The notes: generated by a model from the sequence alone, not told the origin. A DNA stretch of 64,000 nt from Burkholderia sp. Leaf177 (GCF_001424345.1 NZ_LMPF01000001.1:203751-267750), one strand, 5' to 3'. Positions 25,186 to 34,646 are shown, numbered from the stretch's first letter. Numbers and translations are program-made.

Positions 25186-26490
25186 CTAAACCTTTTCCAC
25201 TTCGCGCAACCCGATGTTCTGCGGCTTGCGAAACGCCGAGGCGATCTTGTCGCATTCGGACTTGGGAACATCGAACGCTTCGAAATAGGTTCGCCACTCA
25301 CGCACCACGCCGGACAGGTGCTGGATGATTTCCGCTGCGGCATGTTTCCGAAGGCCAAACCGGCCCGCAGCGGAAAGCGCATTATCGAGCGTCGCCAGGC
25401 GGCCCATTGCCGGACCAACGCCCAGCACCAGGAATCGTTCGGTACCGACCTGCGGTTTTGGAACAACATCGTAAAGGTCGCTCAAGCGCCATCCCTTGTT
25501 CGCTCCGTCCCATACAAACGCATGATTACGAAGATGATCGTCGTCGTTCGTCACGAGGATGTTGAACACCATGCGTTTGAACAACTCGACCTTGTCGGAC
25601 GCGACAAAGCCACGTGCGCCACGCTCGCTCAGCGTGTCCGCGAGATCCGTGTAGGTGGCGGAGGCGGTATCGCTTTCATGCATCTTGAGCATGGTGAGCG
25701 CGCTGACAACGTGCCGTCTGCCGAAGCCTCCCTCTGCCAACTGCACGCGATCGAACCGCTCGATCAACATTACATCGCGTCCGTCGGGAAGGTGAATGCG
25801 CTTGGTGGCCGGCACCCTCATGCCGCATTGACGGGCTAGCTCCAGCGTCGCGCGCTCCACCAGCGGCACGTTGAAACCGTCCCGCGCCACCGGGAATTTC
25901 GCGACCCACTGGCGGTTATCGTCGAGCAGGACGGCCTTCGGCCGCGCACCGCCAAACGTTGCGCCCACGCTGAAAAGCAATTGCAGTTTTTTCGGAACCG
26001 GCTTGCCCTCCTGAATCATCGCAGCGGCATCGAGCAAATAGGACAGTGCGTTTGCGTCCGGCAATTTTCCGGGCTCCGCGGGCGCGGTCGGCGAATCTCT
26101 GAAATCGAGCGCGCCTGTGCGGTGCGGACCGGCATGCGCTAGATAGTCAGTCTCGGGCAGACCGTCTGGCGCAGCCCGCAGCATATTTTCGATAACGCGC
26201 CGTCCCCAGGAGTCCGGCGCTGCGTCGCGAATCGCGCCGAATATCGCCAGTCCGGCTGGCGGTTGAAACACCACTTCCTTCGTTTTTTTTGCTTCGTCCA
26301 AAGGCATGCTGACGGGGTCTACCGGAGTGGTGTTTGCGCGTTGCAAATACTTGTTTCCGTATACAAAGGTCGACGCGATCGGCCTGATTCCTTCCTCAAG
26401 GAGTTCAAGCTTGCCGGCAGGCACGGCTTCCGCCATCCCTTCCAACGTAATGAAGACGTATTTGCTCCATGTCGAGGTGTTAAAAATCAT
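25186..26490 (-). CDS. hipA: HipA-type serine/threonine kinase toxin
   Basis: 434-residue HipA-family kinase, toxin of a type II toxin-antitoxin pair; the E. coli enzyme phosphorylates glutamyl-tRNA synthetase. Seen here: HipA N-terminal domain, a nucleotide-loop region with GATFGGARPKA (176-186) and a Lys in WVAKFP (198), the catalytic DDDHLRNHAF (His319, Asn322) and the metal-binding LSDLYDVVP (336-344). All key positions appear intact. ATG 26490 chosen; it overlaps hipB by 11 bases, so both are made from one mRNA. Autoregulation with HipB at the operators at 26825-26953 is expected. Target substrate inferred from family only. Confidence 0.9.
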   Translation of the reverse strand: MIFNTSTWSKYVFITLEGMAEAVPAGKLELLEEGIRPIASTFVYGNKYLQRANTTPVDPVSMPLDEAKKTKEVVFQPPAGLAIFGAIRDAAPDSWGRRVIENMLRAAPDGLPETDYLAHAGPHRTGALDFRDSPTAPAEPGKLPDANALSYLLDAAAMIQEGKPVPKKLQLLFSVGATFGGARPKAVLLDDNRQWVAKFPVARDGFNVPLVERATLELARQCGMRVPATKRIHLPDGRDVMLIERFDRVQLAEGGFGRRHVVSALTMLKMHESDTASATYTDLADTLSERGARGFVASDKVELFKRMVFNILVTNDDDHLRNHAFVWDGANKGWRLSDLYDVVPKPQVGTERFLVLGVGPAMGRLATLDNALSAAGRFGLRKHAAAEIIQHLSGVVREWRTYFEAFDVPKSECDKIASAFRKPQNIGLREVEKV

Positions 26491-26821
26491 AATCGTCCGT
26501 CTTCGCTGCGCTCTTGCGTGGGCGCACACGGGCCTCGATCTGACGCCGTGCTTCGCCTATCCGGTCGTTTTGGGGATTGGCGAGGGGTTCGAGTGTTCCA
26601 AGCAGGCCTGCCCGGTCGAATGCTTGCAGCCACGACGCGAAACTCACGGAAACGTCGCCGCTTTCGATGCGTGCCAAGGTGCTAGGGCTCATGTTGGCCC
26701 GCTCGGAGAAGTCTTGGCGCGTCATGTTGCGTGCGATGCGCGCGGCGGCAACCGCCCGGCCAAACGAGGTTGCCCGTTGATCCAATTCCGCAGAAATAAA
26801 GTCTTTGTTGTTTCGCTTCAT
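26480..26821 (-). CDS. hipB: HipB-type antitoxin, XRE-family DNA-binding protein
   Basis: 113-residue helix-turn-helix protein. The XRE HTH spans about residues 20-75 (AARIARNMTRQDFSERANMSPSTLARIESG). The C-terminal tail is basic and ends with acidic-aromatic residues. It overlaps the hipA start by 11 bases, the usual antitoxin-first order. The tail here is longer than in E. coli HipB (88 residues). It should bind the inverted repeats at 26825-26867 and 26903-26953 and neutralise HipA. Confidence 0.88.
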   Translation of the reverse strand: MKRNNKDFISAELDQRATSFGRAVAAARIARNMTRQDFSERANMSPSTLARIESGDVSVSFASWLQAFDRAGLLGTLEPLANPQNDRIGEARRQIEARVRPRKSAAKTDDYDF

Positions 26822-26824
26822 TTT

Positions 26825-26867
26825 GTCTTATCTGACACATAAACCCGCTCAACTAGTCAGTATAGAC
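26825..26867. promoter_or_regulatory. hipBA operator 1
   Basis: Half-sites GTCTTATCTGAC (26825-26836) and GTCAGTATAGAC (26856-26867) form an imperfect inverted repeat with a 19-base spacer, starting four bases before the hipB start codon. The right half contains TATACT on the minus strand (26859-26864), a five-of-six -10 box, so a bound repressor would block the hipBA promoter. Confidence 0.75.
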
Positions 26868-26902
26868 AATTATCGCCACGTATCGATTTTTCAGAGCAAA
26901 AA

Positions 26903-26953
26903 AATAGTCATATCTGACAAATTAAACCACTTAGTTGGTCAGATATGACTATT
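26903..26953. promoter_or_regulatory. hipBA operator 2
   Basis: Perfect 16-base inverted repeat AATAGTCATATCTGAC (26903-26918) and GTCAGATATGACTATT (26938-26953) with a 19-base spacer. The spacer length and half-site match operator 1, and the centres are 82 bases apart. It lies between hipB and the 3' end of the cbiX-type gene. Confidence 0.78.
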
Positions 26954-27000
26954 CTCAGGCGCTCGCGCTCGACTCTGGAGCGGCGCGACACGGAATCTGC

Positions 27001-27375
27001 CTAGCTTGGTGGGATCTGCCTCAAACAATACGCCGCCACCGCATCCAGCACCGCGTCATCTTCCCCGACCGCGACCGCGCACTTGATTTCAACCGATGGA
27101 AACATTTCGCGGCATCGGTCCAGCAATTCTGGAAGATCGCGCCGGATATGGCCGCCCTGGCCAAAAAACACGGGAACAACCGTAACGACGACACACCCGT
27201 CCGCCCCGAGCTTTTCAATCGCCGTGGGTAAATCCGGCGTCATCAGTTCAAGGAACGCGAGCGAGACCGGATCGCTGCGCTGGGCGCGCAGTTTTACAGC
27301 GAGTCGTTCGAAAGGCTCGGCCCAACGCGGATCGCGCGCGCCGTGCCCAAACAGAATCATGCCGTGCTTGCTCAT
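27001..27375 (-). CDS. cbiX: Sirohydrochlorin chelatase (CbiX/SirB-type, single domain)
   Basis: 124-residue class II chelatase of the short CbiX type that inserts Co or Fe into sirohydrochlorin. The N-terminal metal-binding His11 sits in LFGHGARDP and the second His in VPVFFGQGGHIRRDLP at about residue 84. Short forms act as homodimers. Together with the SUMT gene at 24365 it would supply siroheme for CysI. The hipBA pair now separates it from that gene. GGAG lies six bases before ATG 27375. Whether Fe or Co is the real metal cannot be told. Confidence 0.85.
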   Translation of the reverse strand: MSKHGMILFGHGARDPRWAEPFERLAVKLRAQRSDPVSLAFLELMTPDLPTAIEKLGADGCVVVTVVPVFFGQGGHIRRDLPELLDRCREMFPSVEIKCAVAVGEDDAVLDAVAAYCLRQIPPS

Positions 27376-27405
27376 TGCGTGCTCCACAGAGGACGAACCG
27401 AACGC

Positions 27406-28554
27406 CTAGTGCCGATCGACCCAGCGCAGGCCGATCAATCCGACTATCAGATAAGCCAGCGCCGGCGCCGCAGCCGTCACGGGCGCGGGCCACGTATTCA
27501 ACGTTCCGATGTGAGAAAACAGCGTGTTGATCAGCTGGAAACTCATCCCGATCATGATCCCGCCGAACACCTTCACGCCGACCACGCCGGCGCGCGTATG
27601 CAGGTATGCAAACGGCAGCGACAACACCAGCATCACCAGCACGGCGAGCGGATACAGAATCTTGCGCCAAAACGCGATCTGATAACGCTGCGAGTCCTGA
27701 TGGTTCTCCGTCAAATGCTGGATGTAGCGGAACAGGTTGAACATCGACATCCGGTCCGGCGAAACCAGCAGCACCGACAAGATTTGCGGCGTCAATTCCG
27801 AGCGCAAGGAATACTCGGGCAAGGTAGTCTGCTGCGCCCGATAAACAGGGTTCAGCGCGTCGCCGGGATTGACCTTTTGCGGCGGTGCATCGACGAGTTG
27901 CGTGTCCGTCACGCCCGTCAGCTTCCAATGGCCCGGCGGCTGATATACGCCGCTTTTGGCAATGCGCACGTTGGTCAGGCGCAACAAGGAATCGAACTCG
28001 TAAATGCGTACGTCGGCAATGGTCGTATCCGGATTCAGCGTGCCCACGTTCACGAAACGCGTAACTTGCTCGCCGTCGGCGCGCGCGGTCAGCGTGTCCT
28101 TCACCCAGACGCCGGATTCGAAGTTCATCGATACCGACGACCCCAGCGCCTCCAGCCGCACCTTCTCCGAGAGCTGGTCGGAGTAGGGACCGACGACTTC
28201 GCCAATGACGTAGGTGAGCAGGACCATCGGAATGCCGATCTTCAGCAGTGAGCGCAGCGCCTTGCCGGTCGACAATCCCGATACACGGAAAATGGTGAAC
28301 TCGGACGCCGCGGCCATTTGCGCGAACACATAAATGGCGCTGATCAACGCGGCGACGGGAATGATTTCGTAGAAGCGCGACGGCGTTTGCAGCGCCACGC
28401 GCAGCACGGCCAGACCGAATTTATAGTTGCCGTGCCCGACCGTGTTCAACTCGTTGATCAGATCGAAGAAGAAGAACAGGCCGGAGAATGCAAACAGAAT
28501 AAAAACGAACGCGAGATAAATCTGACGCGCGAAGTACCGTTCGTAAATGCGCAT
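27406..28554 (-). CDS. lptG: LPS export ABC permease LptG
   Basis: 382-residue inner-membrane permease of the LptBFGC complex that extracts lipopolysaccharide and passes it to LptC/LptA. Three N-terminal helices, a large periplasmic beta-jellyroll domain (about 130-270) and three C-terminal helices, the YjgP/YjgQ family layout. The start MRIYERYFARQIYLAFVF is typical of LptG. It follows lptF by three bases on the same strand, so they form one operon with lptF first. Confidence 0.93.
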   Translation of the reverse strand: MRIYERYFARQIYLAFVFILFAFSGLFFFFDLINELNTVGHGNYKFGLAVLRVALQTPSRFYEIIPVAALISAIYVFAQMAAASEFTIFRVSGLSTGKALRSLLKIGIPMVLLTYVIGEVVGPYSDQLSEKVRLEALGSSVSMNFESGVWVKDTLTARADGEQVTRFVNVGTLNPDTTIADVRIYEFDSLLRLTNVRIAKSGVYQPPGHWKLTGVTDTQLVDAPPQKVNPGDALNPVYRAQQTTLPEYSLRSELTPQILSVLLVSPDRMSMFNLFRYIQHLTENHQDSQRYQIAFWRKILYPLAVLVMLVLSLPFAYLHTRAGVVGVKVFGGIMIGMSFQLINTLFSHIGTLNTWPAPVTAAAPALAYLIVGLIGLRWVDRH

Positions 28555-28557
28555 GCG

Positions 28558-29655
28558 TCAGGCCCCTTTCGAACGCGTCAGGTTCGACAGCCGGAATAGC
28601 GGCCGGTTGCGAATGCGCATCCAGAAGATGAATGCCACGAGCACCGAAACCAGTATGTGCAGCCCGACCAGCCCGACGCCGAACGACACGCGCCCCTGTT
28701 CAATCCACGACTGCACCACATTCAGCAGATTCGAATAAGTCAAATAGATCAGCACGGCCATGACGAGGTTGATGGTGCGGCTGCGGCGCGGATTCTGGTA
28801 CGAAAGCGGAATGGCCAGCAGCATGAGATTGAGCGCAATCAGCGGCAGCCCCGCGCGCCACGCAATTTCAGCGAGATTCGTGCGGCTCGGATCGGCCAGC
28901 AATTCGTTCGTGTACATGCCTGTAGTCGACGGCGTATTCACGAACTGCTGGCTCTGGATCTTGACGCCGTATCGCTCGAATTCCATGATCCGGAAATTCG
29001 GCTGGCCGGGAATGCCGTCGTATCGGCGGCCATTTTCAAGCACCACGAAACGGTCGCCGTTCGCGTGCGTTTCGGTATGACCATTCTTCGATACCACCAC
29101 GTTCACCTTGCCGCCTTCCGTGCTGGTCACGAAGACGTTTTGCACGTGCCCCTGATCCGGCGACATCTTTTCGATGAAAAACACGCGGTGACTCGTCTGC
29201 GATTCGCGGAACTGGCCGGGCGCGAGCAGCGACACTTCATCGCGTTGCTGGAAACGCGCCTTGATAAGCTTGCTCTGCTGGTTCGACCACGGCCAGCCGA
29301 TGAACGCAAAGAAAATGATAAGGATGATGATTGGCGTGGAAAACACGGCGACGGGCTTGATCAGCGCAGTCTGGCTCACGCCGGAAGCGAGCCACACGAC
29401 CATCTCCGAATCGCGATACCAGCGCGTCAGCACGAAAAGAATGGAGACGAACAGCGTAACGATCAGCATCACGGCGAGATAGCCGATCACGGTAAGCCCG
29501 ATCAGCACGACGACATCGCGCGGATCGACCTGGCCTGACGCCGCGAAGCCGACAATGCGGATCATCATGGTGGTCAGCATGATGGTCAGCAGCACCATGA
29601 AGACGGCGCCGGCGGTGTACGCGAGTTCACGCTGAAGAGAGCGTTGGAAGATCAT
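28558..29655 (-). CDS. lptF: LPS export ABC permease LptF
   Basis: 365-residue partner permease of LptG, same fold: N-terminal helices with MIFQRSLQRELAYTAGAVF, periplasmic jellyroll (about 130-260), C-terminal helices. The frame continues far upstream without a stop, but that extension runs antisense to pepA; ATG 29655 gives the conserved N-terminus and is chosen. Divergent from pepA over 222 bases. Confidence 0.93.
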   Translation of the reverse strand: MIFQRSLQRELAYTAGAVFMVLLTIMLTTMMIRIVGFAASGQVDPRDVVVLIGLTVIGYLAVMLIVTLFVSILFVLTRWYRDSEMVVWLASGVSQTALIKPVAVFSTPIIILIIFFAFIGWPWSNQQSKLIKARFQQRDEVSLLAPGQFRESQTSHRVFFIEKMSPDQGHVQNVFVTSTEGGKVNVVVSKNGHTETHANGDRFVVLENGRRYDGIPGQPNFRIMEFERYGVKIQSQQFVNTPSTTGMYTNELLADPSRTNLAEIAWRAGLPLIALNLMLLAIPLSYQNPRRSRTINLVMAVLIYLTYSNLLNVVQSWIEQGRVSFGVGLVGLHILVSVLVAFIFWMRIRNRPLFRLSNLTRSKGA

Positions 29656-29877
29656 TGATTGATAGCTTGAAGCCGGCGGCGACGGACGGTTGGACGATGT
29701 GCGGGCCCATCTTGGCGGTCGCATCTGGCCGCCATGCGATGACAAACGTACGAACTGGACGAAGTCATGAGGGCAGACATTCGATCCGGGCATCGCTACC
29801 TGTGACCGCCTCGGAAAAAATAGCGGATAATTGCGGCTTTTAGCCTTCAGCCAAGATTTTATCCGAGGATAAGCGCG

Positions 29878-31389
29878 ATGGACTTTAGCATAAAAGCCTG
29901 TGATTGGAGCAAAGGCTCGGCAAATGGTTTCCTTAACGGAAAAGCCGATGTAGTAGTGCTCGGCGTGTTCGAAGCGCAGACGTTGACGGGCGCAGCCCGC
30001 GAGATCGATTTGGCGACCAAGGGTCTGCTCACGCGCACCGTGAAAGCCGGCGACATGAGCGGCAAGGCGGGTTCCACGCTGATGCTGACCGAAGTGACGG
30101 GCCTGGGCGCATCGCGTATCTTGCTGGTCGGACTCGGCAAGCAGGACGGTTTCAACCAGAAGGCTTATACGGAAGCTGCACGCGCCACATGGCGTGCGCT
30201 GCTGGCCACGAAAATCGCGAATGTCGCGTTCACGCTGGCCCAGTTGCCCGTGCCCGAGCGCACCGGCGACTGGGGCGTGCGCGCGGCGATTCTCGCGCTG
30301 CGCGAGCAGACCTACAAGTTCACGCAGATGAAAAGCAAGCCGGAAAACGGCGATCGCGCGTTGAAAAAGGTCGTGTTCAGCATTGACGTAACCGACGAGA
30401 AAGCCGCGAAGCTCGCGGCCAAACACGCCACGGCGATCGCCAACGGCATGGACCTGACGCGCGATCTCGGCAACTTGCCGCCGAATGTCTGCACGCCCAC
30501 GTATCTCGGCCAGACCGCGAAAAAACTCGGTAAGGAATTCAAGCTGAAGGTCGAAGTGCTCGGCCAGAAGCAGATCGAAGCGCTCGGCATGGGTTCGTTC
30601 CTCTCGGTGGCGAAGGGCTCGGTCGAACCGCCTGCGTTCATCGTCATGCATCATCAGGGCGCGAGCGCCAAGGCAGCGCCGGTCGTGCTCGTGGGCAAGG
30701 GCATCACGTTCGATACCGGCGGCATCTCCATCAAGCCAGGCGACAGCATGGACGAGATGAAGTACGACATGCTCGGCGCCGGTTCCGTGTTCGGCACAAT
30801 GCGCGCCATCGCGGAAATGGGGTTGAAGCTCAACGTGATCGGCGTGGTTCCGACCTGCGAAAACATGCCGGCCGGCAACGCAGTGAAGCCGGGTGACATT
30901 GTCACGTCCATGTCCGGCACGACCATCGAGGTGCTCAATACCGACGCCGAAGGCCGCCTGATCCTCTGCGACGCATTGACCTACGTGGAGCGCTTCAAGC
31001 CGGCCGCCGTGATCGATATCGCCACGCTGACCGGCGCGTGCGTGGTTGCGCTCGGCCATCACAACACGGGCTTGTTCTCGAAGGACGACGCGCTTGCTGG
31101 CGAATTGCTGGATGCATCGAAGGAAGCAATCGATCCGACCTGGCGCATGCCGCTCGACGACGAATATCAGGATCTGCTCAAGTCGAATTTCGCCGATGTC
31201 GCGAACATCGGCGGACGCCCGGGCGGCGCGATTACGGCCGCATGTTTCCTGTCGCGTTTCGCGCAGAACTACCCGTGGGCTCACCTCGATATCGCGGGCA
31301 CGGCGTGGAAAAGCGGCGCGGCGAAGGGCGCGACCGGCCGGCCGGTGCCCTTGCTCACGCAATTCCTCGTGGATCGCGCGGGGCAATGA
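29878..31389 (+). CDS. pepA: Leucyl aminopeptidase PepA
   Basis: 503-residue M17 metallo-aminopeptidase, cytoplasmic hexamer, releasing N-terminal residues from peptides; in E. coli it also binds DNA. Active-site motifs are [17 protein letters not shown] (about 272-288) with catalytic Lys and Asp, and the M17 signature NTDAEGRL (about 354-361) carrying metal ligands. GAGGAT lies near the ATG. holC follows after 46 bases, an order common in proteobacteria, and lptFG is divergent, again the conserved layout. Confidence 0.96.
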   Translation: MDFSIKACDWSKGSANGFLNGKADVVVLGVFEAQTLTGAAREIDLATKGLLTRTVKAGDMSGKAGSTLMLTEVTGLGASRILLVGLGKQDGFNQKAYTEAARATWRALLATKIANVAFTLAQLPVPERTGDWGVRAAILALREQTYKFTQMKSKPENGDRALKKVVFSIDVTDEKAAKLAAKHATAIANGMDLTRDLGNLPPNVCTPTYLGQTAKKLGKEFKLKVEVLGQKQIEALGMGSFLSVAKGSVEPPAFIVMHHQGASAKAAPVVLVGKGITFDTGGISIKPGDSMDEMKYDMLGAGSVFGTMRAIAEMGLKLNVIGVVPTCENMPAGNAVKPGDIVTSMSGTTIEVLNTDAEGRLILCDALTYVERFKPAAVIDIATLTGACVVALGHHNTGLFSKDDALAGELLDASKEAIDPTWRMPLDDEYQDLLKSNFADVANIGGRPGGAITAACFLSRFAQNYPWAHLDIAGTAWKSGAAKGATGRPVPLLTQFLVDRAGQ

Positions 31390-31435
31390 GTTTGCCTGTA
31401 GTTGTAGAAGCAGAGCTCAGACCGGAGGCGCGGGC

Positions 31436-31867
31436 ATGACGCGTATCGACTTTCATTCGAATGTGGGTGACTCGATCGCGTACGCCTGCCGCCTCGCGCG
31501 CAAGGCGTACATGAGCGGCCAGCCGTTGATCGTGCTGGCCGAACCCGAGCGGCTCAAACGTTTCGACGAAGAGTTATGGACGTTCAAGCCGCTCGAGTTC
31601 GTGCCGCATTGCATGGCGGACAGCGCGCTGGCAGCGGAAACGCCGGTGTTGCTGGCCGCGTCGCTCGATGCGGCGCTCGACAACCAACGGCATCAGATTC
31701 TGCTGAATCTGGCCGCTGTCGTGCCGCCGCAGTTCGCGCGCTTCGAACGCTTGCTGGAAGTGGTCGGCAATGACGAGCACGAACTCGTGGCGGGACGGGA
31801 GCGCTACCGGTTCTATCGCGATCGCGGGTATGTGCTCAACAATTACAAACAGGGCGCCGGGGCGTGA
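31436..31867 (+). CDS. holC: DNA polymerase III chi subunit
   Basis: 143-residue chi subunit of the clamp-loader complex, linking it to SSB. Starts TRIDFHSNVGDSIAYACRLARKAY and ends with RERYRFYRDRGYVLNNYKQG, both characteristic. ATG 31436 has GGAGGC upstream (ACCGGAGGCGCGGGC). It lies downstream of pepA as in E. coli. Confidence 0.92.
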   Translation: MTRIDFHSNVGDSIAYACRLARKAYMSGQPLIVLAEPERLKRFDEELWTFKPLEFVPHCMADSALAAETPVLLAASLDAALDNQRHQILLNLAAVVPPQFARFERLLEVVGNDEHELVAGRERYRFYRDRGYVLNNYKQGAGA

Positions 31868-31974
31868 AACCCCGGGGTGGCGCGCGGCGGCCTGACGGGT
31901 ATCGTGGGGTATGATCCCCGAAAACGCCGGCCGCTATCCCCAAGACGTGCCTGCTATCAAGACGGAGTCCACTC

Positions 31975-32385
31975 GTGCCCATCACCACCGCGCCCGACAC
32001 GGCTGATTCACCCGATAACTTCGATTCCTCCATTCCTGTTCTCACCGATGTCATCGTGCCGGGACGCACCGAGCGCGCCCGCGTGGCGCCGCGTGCGCCC
32101 GAACCGGTGTTGTCGCCTGCTGTCACTACGGCTGGCGACGATGTGCACGACACCGACCGCGACGCCGATCACATCGCGGAAAGGCTGCGCGGACGTTTCA
32201 CGCACTTCCTCACGGGCGATGGCCGCGCGTTGATTGAAGAGCGATGCCGCGAATCGTTGCAGGAACATTCAACGTGGCTCGTCAGCCAGATCACGCGTGA
32301 AGTCGCGCTGGCGCTCGAAACCGAGCTGACGGAGTGGGTGCGGGAAGCGGTTGCGGACGAACTGGAACGGCGCGGCCGTCCATAG
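31975..32385 (+). CDS. DUF2486-like hypothetical protein
   Basis: 136-residue acidic protein with a GTG start at 31975 and GGAG seven bases before it. The first 65 residues are low complexity, Pro/Thr/Asp/Ala-rich (likely disordered). Residues 66-136 form an amphipathic helical segment (ERLRGRFTHFLTGDGRALIE ... TELTEWVREAVADELERRG). Position after holC and composition recall the Burkholderia DUF2486 family; this is from memory, not a search. No function known. Confidence 0.7.
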   Translation: MPITTAPDTADSPDNFDSSIPVLTDVIVPGRTERARVAPRAPEPVLSPAVTTAGDDVHDTDRDADHIAERLRGRFTHFLTGDGRALIEERCRESLQEHSTWLVSQITREVALALETELTEWVREAVADELERRGRP

Positions 32386-32394
32386 TCCCGGGTT

Positions 32395-32763
32395 TTACTT
32401 CAACGAAAGAATCCATTCCGCCAACGCGCGCGCCTGTTCGGGCGTGACCTGCGTGTTGGCGGGCATCGGCACGATCCCCCAGTTGCCTACGCCGCCTTCC
32501 GCGATTTTGTGCGCCACGATCTCGCGAGCATTCGGGGCATCGGCGTATCGGGCGGCGACGTGATTGAACGACGGCCCCATGAAATCCCGCGATATCGAAT
32601 GGCAACTCATGCAGTTGCTGCCCTGAGCGAGCGTGAGACGCGGATCGGGGGTTTGCGTTTGTTGCGCTTGTTGCACCCCTTGCGCATGGACAGTCGCATT
32701 TGCTGCGCCGCAAACGAGCATCGCTGCAATCCCCGACTTGCTCAATCGAATACCGAACGCCAT
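32395..32763 (-). CDS. Class I c-type cytochrome, periplasmic
   Basis: 122-residue single-heme cytochrome c of the c551/c552 type. Signal peptide about 1-27 (ending ANATVHAQ), then heme-binding Cys51-x2-Cys54-His55 (SNCMSCHS) and the probable axial Met in VPMPANTQV at about residue 102. A general electron carrier to a terminal oxidase or peroxidase. GGAG is five bases before ATG 32763. Converges on the DUF2486-like gene with a 9-base gap. Partner not evident. Confidence 0.88.
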   Translation of the reverse strand: MAFGIRLSKSGIAAMLVCGAANATVHAQGVQQAQQTQTPDPRLTLAQGSNCMSCHSISRDFMGPSFNHVAARYADAPNAREIVAHKIAEGGVGNWGIVPMPANTQVTPEQARALAEWILSLK

Positions 32764-32805
32764 GTGGTCTCCGCTGGTTTTAACTTCGCCGTTTGCGCCA
32801 CAGTA

Positions 32806-32841
32806 TAAAAGACAAGGGCGCACGATCTGCATCGTGCGCCC
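32806..32841 (-). terminator. Intrinsic terminator after ilvD
   Basis: Perfect 11-bp stem GGGCGCACGAT / ATCGTGCGCCC with a 4-base loop; on the minus strand it is followed by TTGTCTTTT. Lies 28 bases beyond the ilvD stop and just before the cytochrome gene. Confidence 0.8.
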
Positions 32842-32868
32842 CGTGGACGTTCGGCTGCGAACCAACGA

Positions 32869-34542
32869 TCAGCCCGTCACAGCGCCCTTGTTTGCCGGCT
32901 GTGCCAACGCGGCGTATTTCGCCAGCACGCCGCGCGTGTATCGCGGCGCAGGTTTTTTCCACTCGCTGCGGCGGCGTTCGATTTCCGTGTCGTCCACGTT
33001 GAGTTGGAGCAACAGCTTGTGCGCATCGATGGTGATCGAATCGCCTTCCTTGACCAGCGCAATCGTGCCGCCCACGAACGCTTCCGGCGCGACGTGGCCA
33101 ACGACCATGCCCCACGTGCCGCCGGAGAACCGGCCGTCGGTGATGAGACCGACGGATTCACCCAGTCCCTGGCCGACGATCGCCGAGGTCGGTGCCAGCA
33201 TTTCCGGCATGCCCGGACCACCTTGCGGCCCGAGATAACGCAACACGACGATATCGCCGGCCTTGATCTGCCCCGCGACGATCGCGGTCATCGCGGTTTG
33301 CTCGTCCTCGAACACGCGCGCCGGGCCGGTGATCACCGGGTTCTTCAGGCCGGTGATCTTTGCGACCGCGCCGTCCGTCGCCAGATTGCCCTTCAGGATC
33401 GCGAGATGGCCTTCGTCGTAAAGCGCTTTGTCGATGGGGAAAATCACGTCCTGGTCAGCGCGCGGTTTCGACGGAATGTCCTTCAGTTCTTCCGCGATGG
33501 TCTTGCCCGTGATCGTGATGCAATCGCCGTGGAGCATACCGGCGTCGAGCAAGATCTTGAGCACTTGCGGGATGCCGCCGGCCTTGTGCAGGTCGGTCGC
33601 CACGTATTGACCAGAAGGCTTGAGGTTGCAGATCACCGGCACTTTTTTGCGCATGCGCTCGAAATCGTCGATGCTCCATTCCACTTCCGCCGCGTGCGCG
33701 ATCGCGAGGTAATGCAGCACGGCGTTGGTCGAGCCGCCCGTTGCCATGATCAGCGCGACGGCGTTTTCTATCGACTTCTTGGTGATGATGTCGCGCGGCT
33801 TGAGATCGACTTTCACGGCTTCGACGAGCACGCGCGCCGATTCCGCGGCCGAGGTGACTTTCTCCTCGTCGGGGTTCGCCATCGTCGATGAATACATCAG
33901 CGACATACCCAGCGCCTCGAACGACGAACTCATGGTGTTCGCCGTGTACATGCCGCCGCACGAACCGCTCGACGGGCACGCGTTTTTCTCGATGCCGTCG
34001 AAATCTTCCTTCGACATGCGTCCCGCCGAAAATTCGCCTACGGCCTCGAACGACGAGACGATGGTCAGGTCCTTGCCCTTCCAGTTGCCCGGGCGAATCG
34101 TGCCGCCATACACGTAGATGCCCGGCACGTTCATGCGCGCGAGGCCGATCATGCCGCCCGGCATATTCTTGTCGCAGCCGCCGATCACGACCACGCCGTC
34201 CATCCACTGGCCTTGCACCGCCGTTTCGATGCAATCCGCGATCACCTCGCGCGAAACCAGCGAATATTTCATGCCTTCGGTGCCCATCGACATACCGTCG
34301 GAAATCGTCGGCGTGCCGAAAGTCTGCGGGTTTGCGTCGGATTTACGGATCGATTCCACGGCGGCATCGGCCAGCTTTTGCAGGCCCGAATTACACGGCG
34401 TGATGGTGGAATGACCGTTCGCGATGCCGATCATCGGCTTGTCGAAGTCTTCTTCCTTATAGCCGAGGGCGTAATACATCGAGCGGTTCGGGGAACGCGC
34501 GACGCCTTGCGTGATGTTTTTCGAGCGGCGATTGAAGGCCAT
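32869..34542 (-). CDS. ilvD: Dihydroxy-acid dehydratase
   Basis: 557-residue iron-sulfur dehydratase converting 2,3-dihydroxy-isovalerate or -methylvalerate to the 2-oxo acids of valine and isoleucine synthesis. Cluster Cys residues Cys50 (ITPCNSG), Cys123 (GGCDKNMPG) and Cys195 ([15 protein letters not shown]) are present, and the C-terminal [10 protein letters not shown] motif holds the catalytic Ser. Three Cys suggests a 2Fe-2S type. AGGAG is six bases before the ATG. Divergent from a LysR gene across 104 bases that include a 12-base palindrome. Confidence 0.96.
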   Translation of the reverse strand: MAFNRRSKNITQGVARSPNRSMYYALGYKEEDFDKPMIGIANGHSTITPCNSGLQKLADAAVESIRKSDANPQTFGTPTISDGMSMGTEGMKYSLVSREVIADCIETAVQGQWMDGVVVIGGCDKNMPGGMIGLARMNVPGIYVYGGTIRPGNWKGKDLTIVSSFEAVGEFSAGRMSKEDFDGIEKNACPSSGSCGGMYTANTMSSSFEALGMSLMYSSTMANPDEEKVTSAAESARVLVEAVKVDLKPRDIITKKSIENAVALIMATGGSTNAVLHYLAIAHAAEVEWSIDDFERMRKKVPVICNLKPSGQYVATDLHKAGGIPQVLKILLDAGMLHGDCITITGKTIAEELKDIPSKPRADQDVIFPIDKALYDEGHLAILKGNLATDGAVAKITGLKNPVITGPARVFEDEQTAMTAIVAGQIKAGDIVVLRYLGPQGGPGMPEMLAPTSAIVGQGLGESVGLITDGRFSGGTWGMVVGHVAPEAFVGGTIALVKEGDSITIDAHKLLLQLNVDDTEIERRRSEWKKPAPRYTRGVLAKYAALAQPANKGAVTG

Positions 34543-34553
34543 GTGGGGCTCCT

Positions 34554-34565
34554 AAGAATATTCTT
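34554..34565. promoter_or_regulatory. Perfect palindrome between ilvD and the LysR gene
   Basis: AAGAATATTCTT, a perfect 12-base inverted repeat, begins 12 bases before the ilvD start codon and 82 bases before the LysR start. Its position near the ilvD ribosome site and in a divergent LysR region suggests an operator. Confidence 0.45.
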
Positions 34566-34646
34566 GTCTAATCGCAGAAGCATGGAGCCTCCGCGAACGC
34601 GTGTCCAATATATTATTCAGGGTCTATAAGGTCGTGGAAGGTATCA

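Noticed and set aside
29656..31386. Very long minus-strand frame extending lptF upstream, opposite pepA
   Set aside because: It runs antisense to the whole pepA gene, is His/Arg/Gln-biased as expected of a shadow frame in GC-rich DNA, and lptF has a canonical start at 29655.
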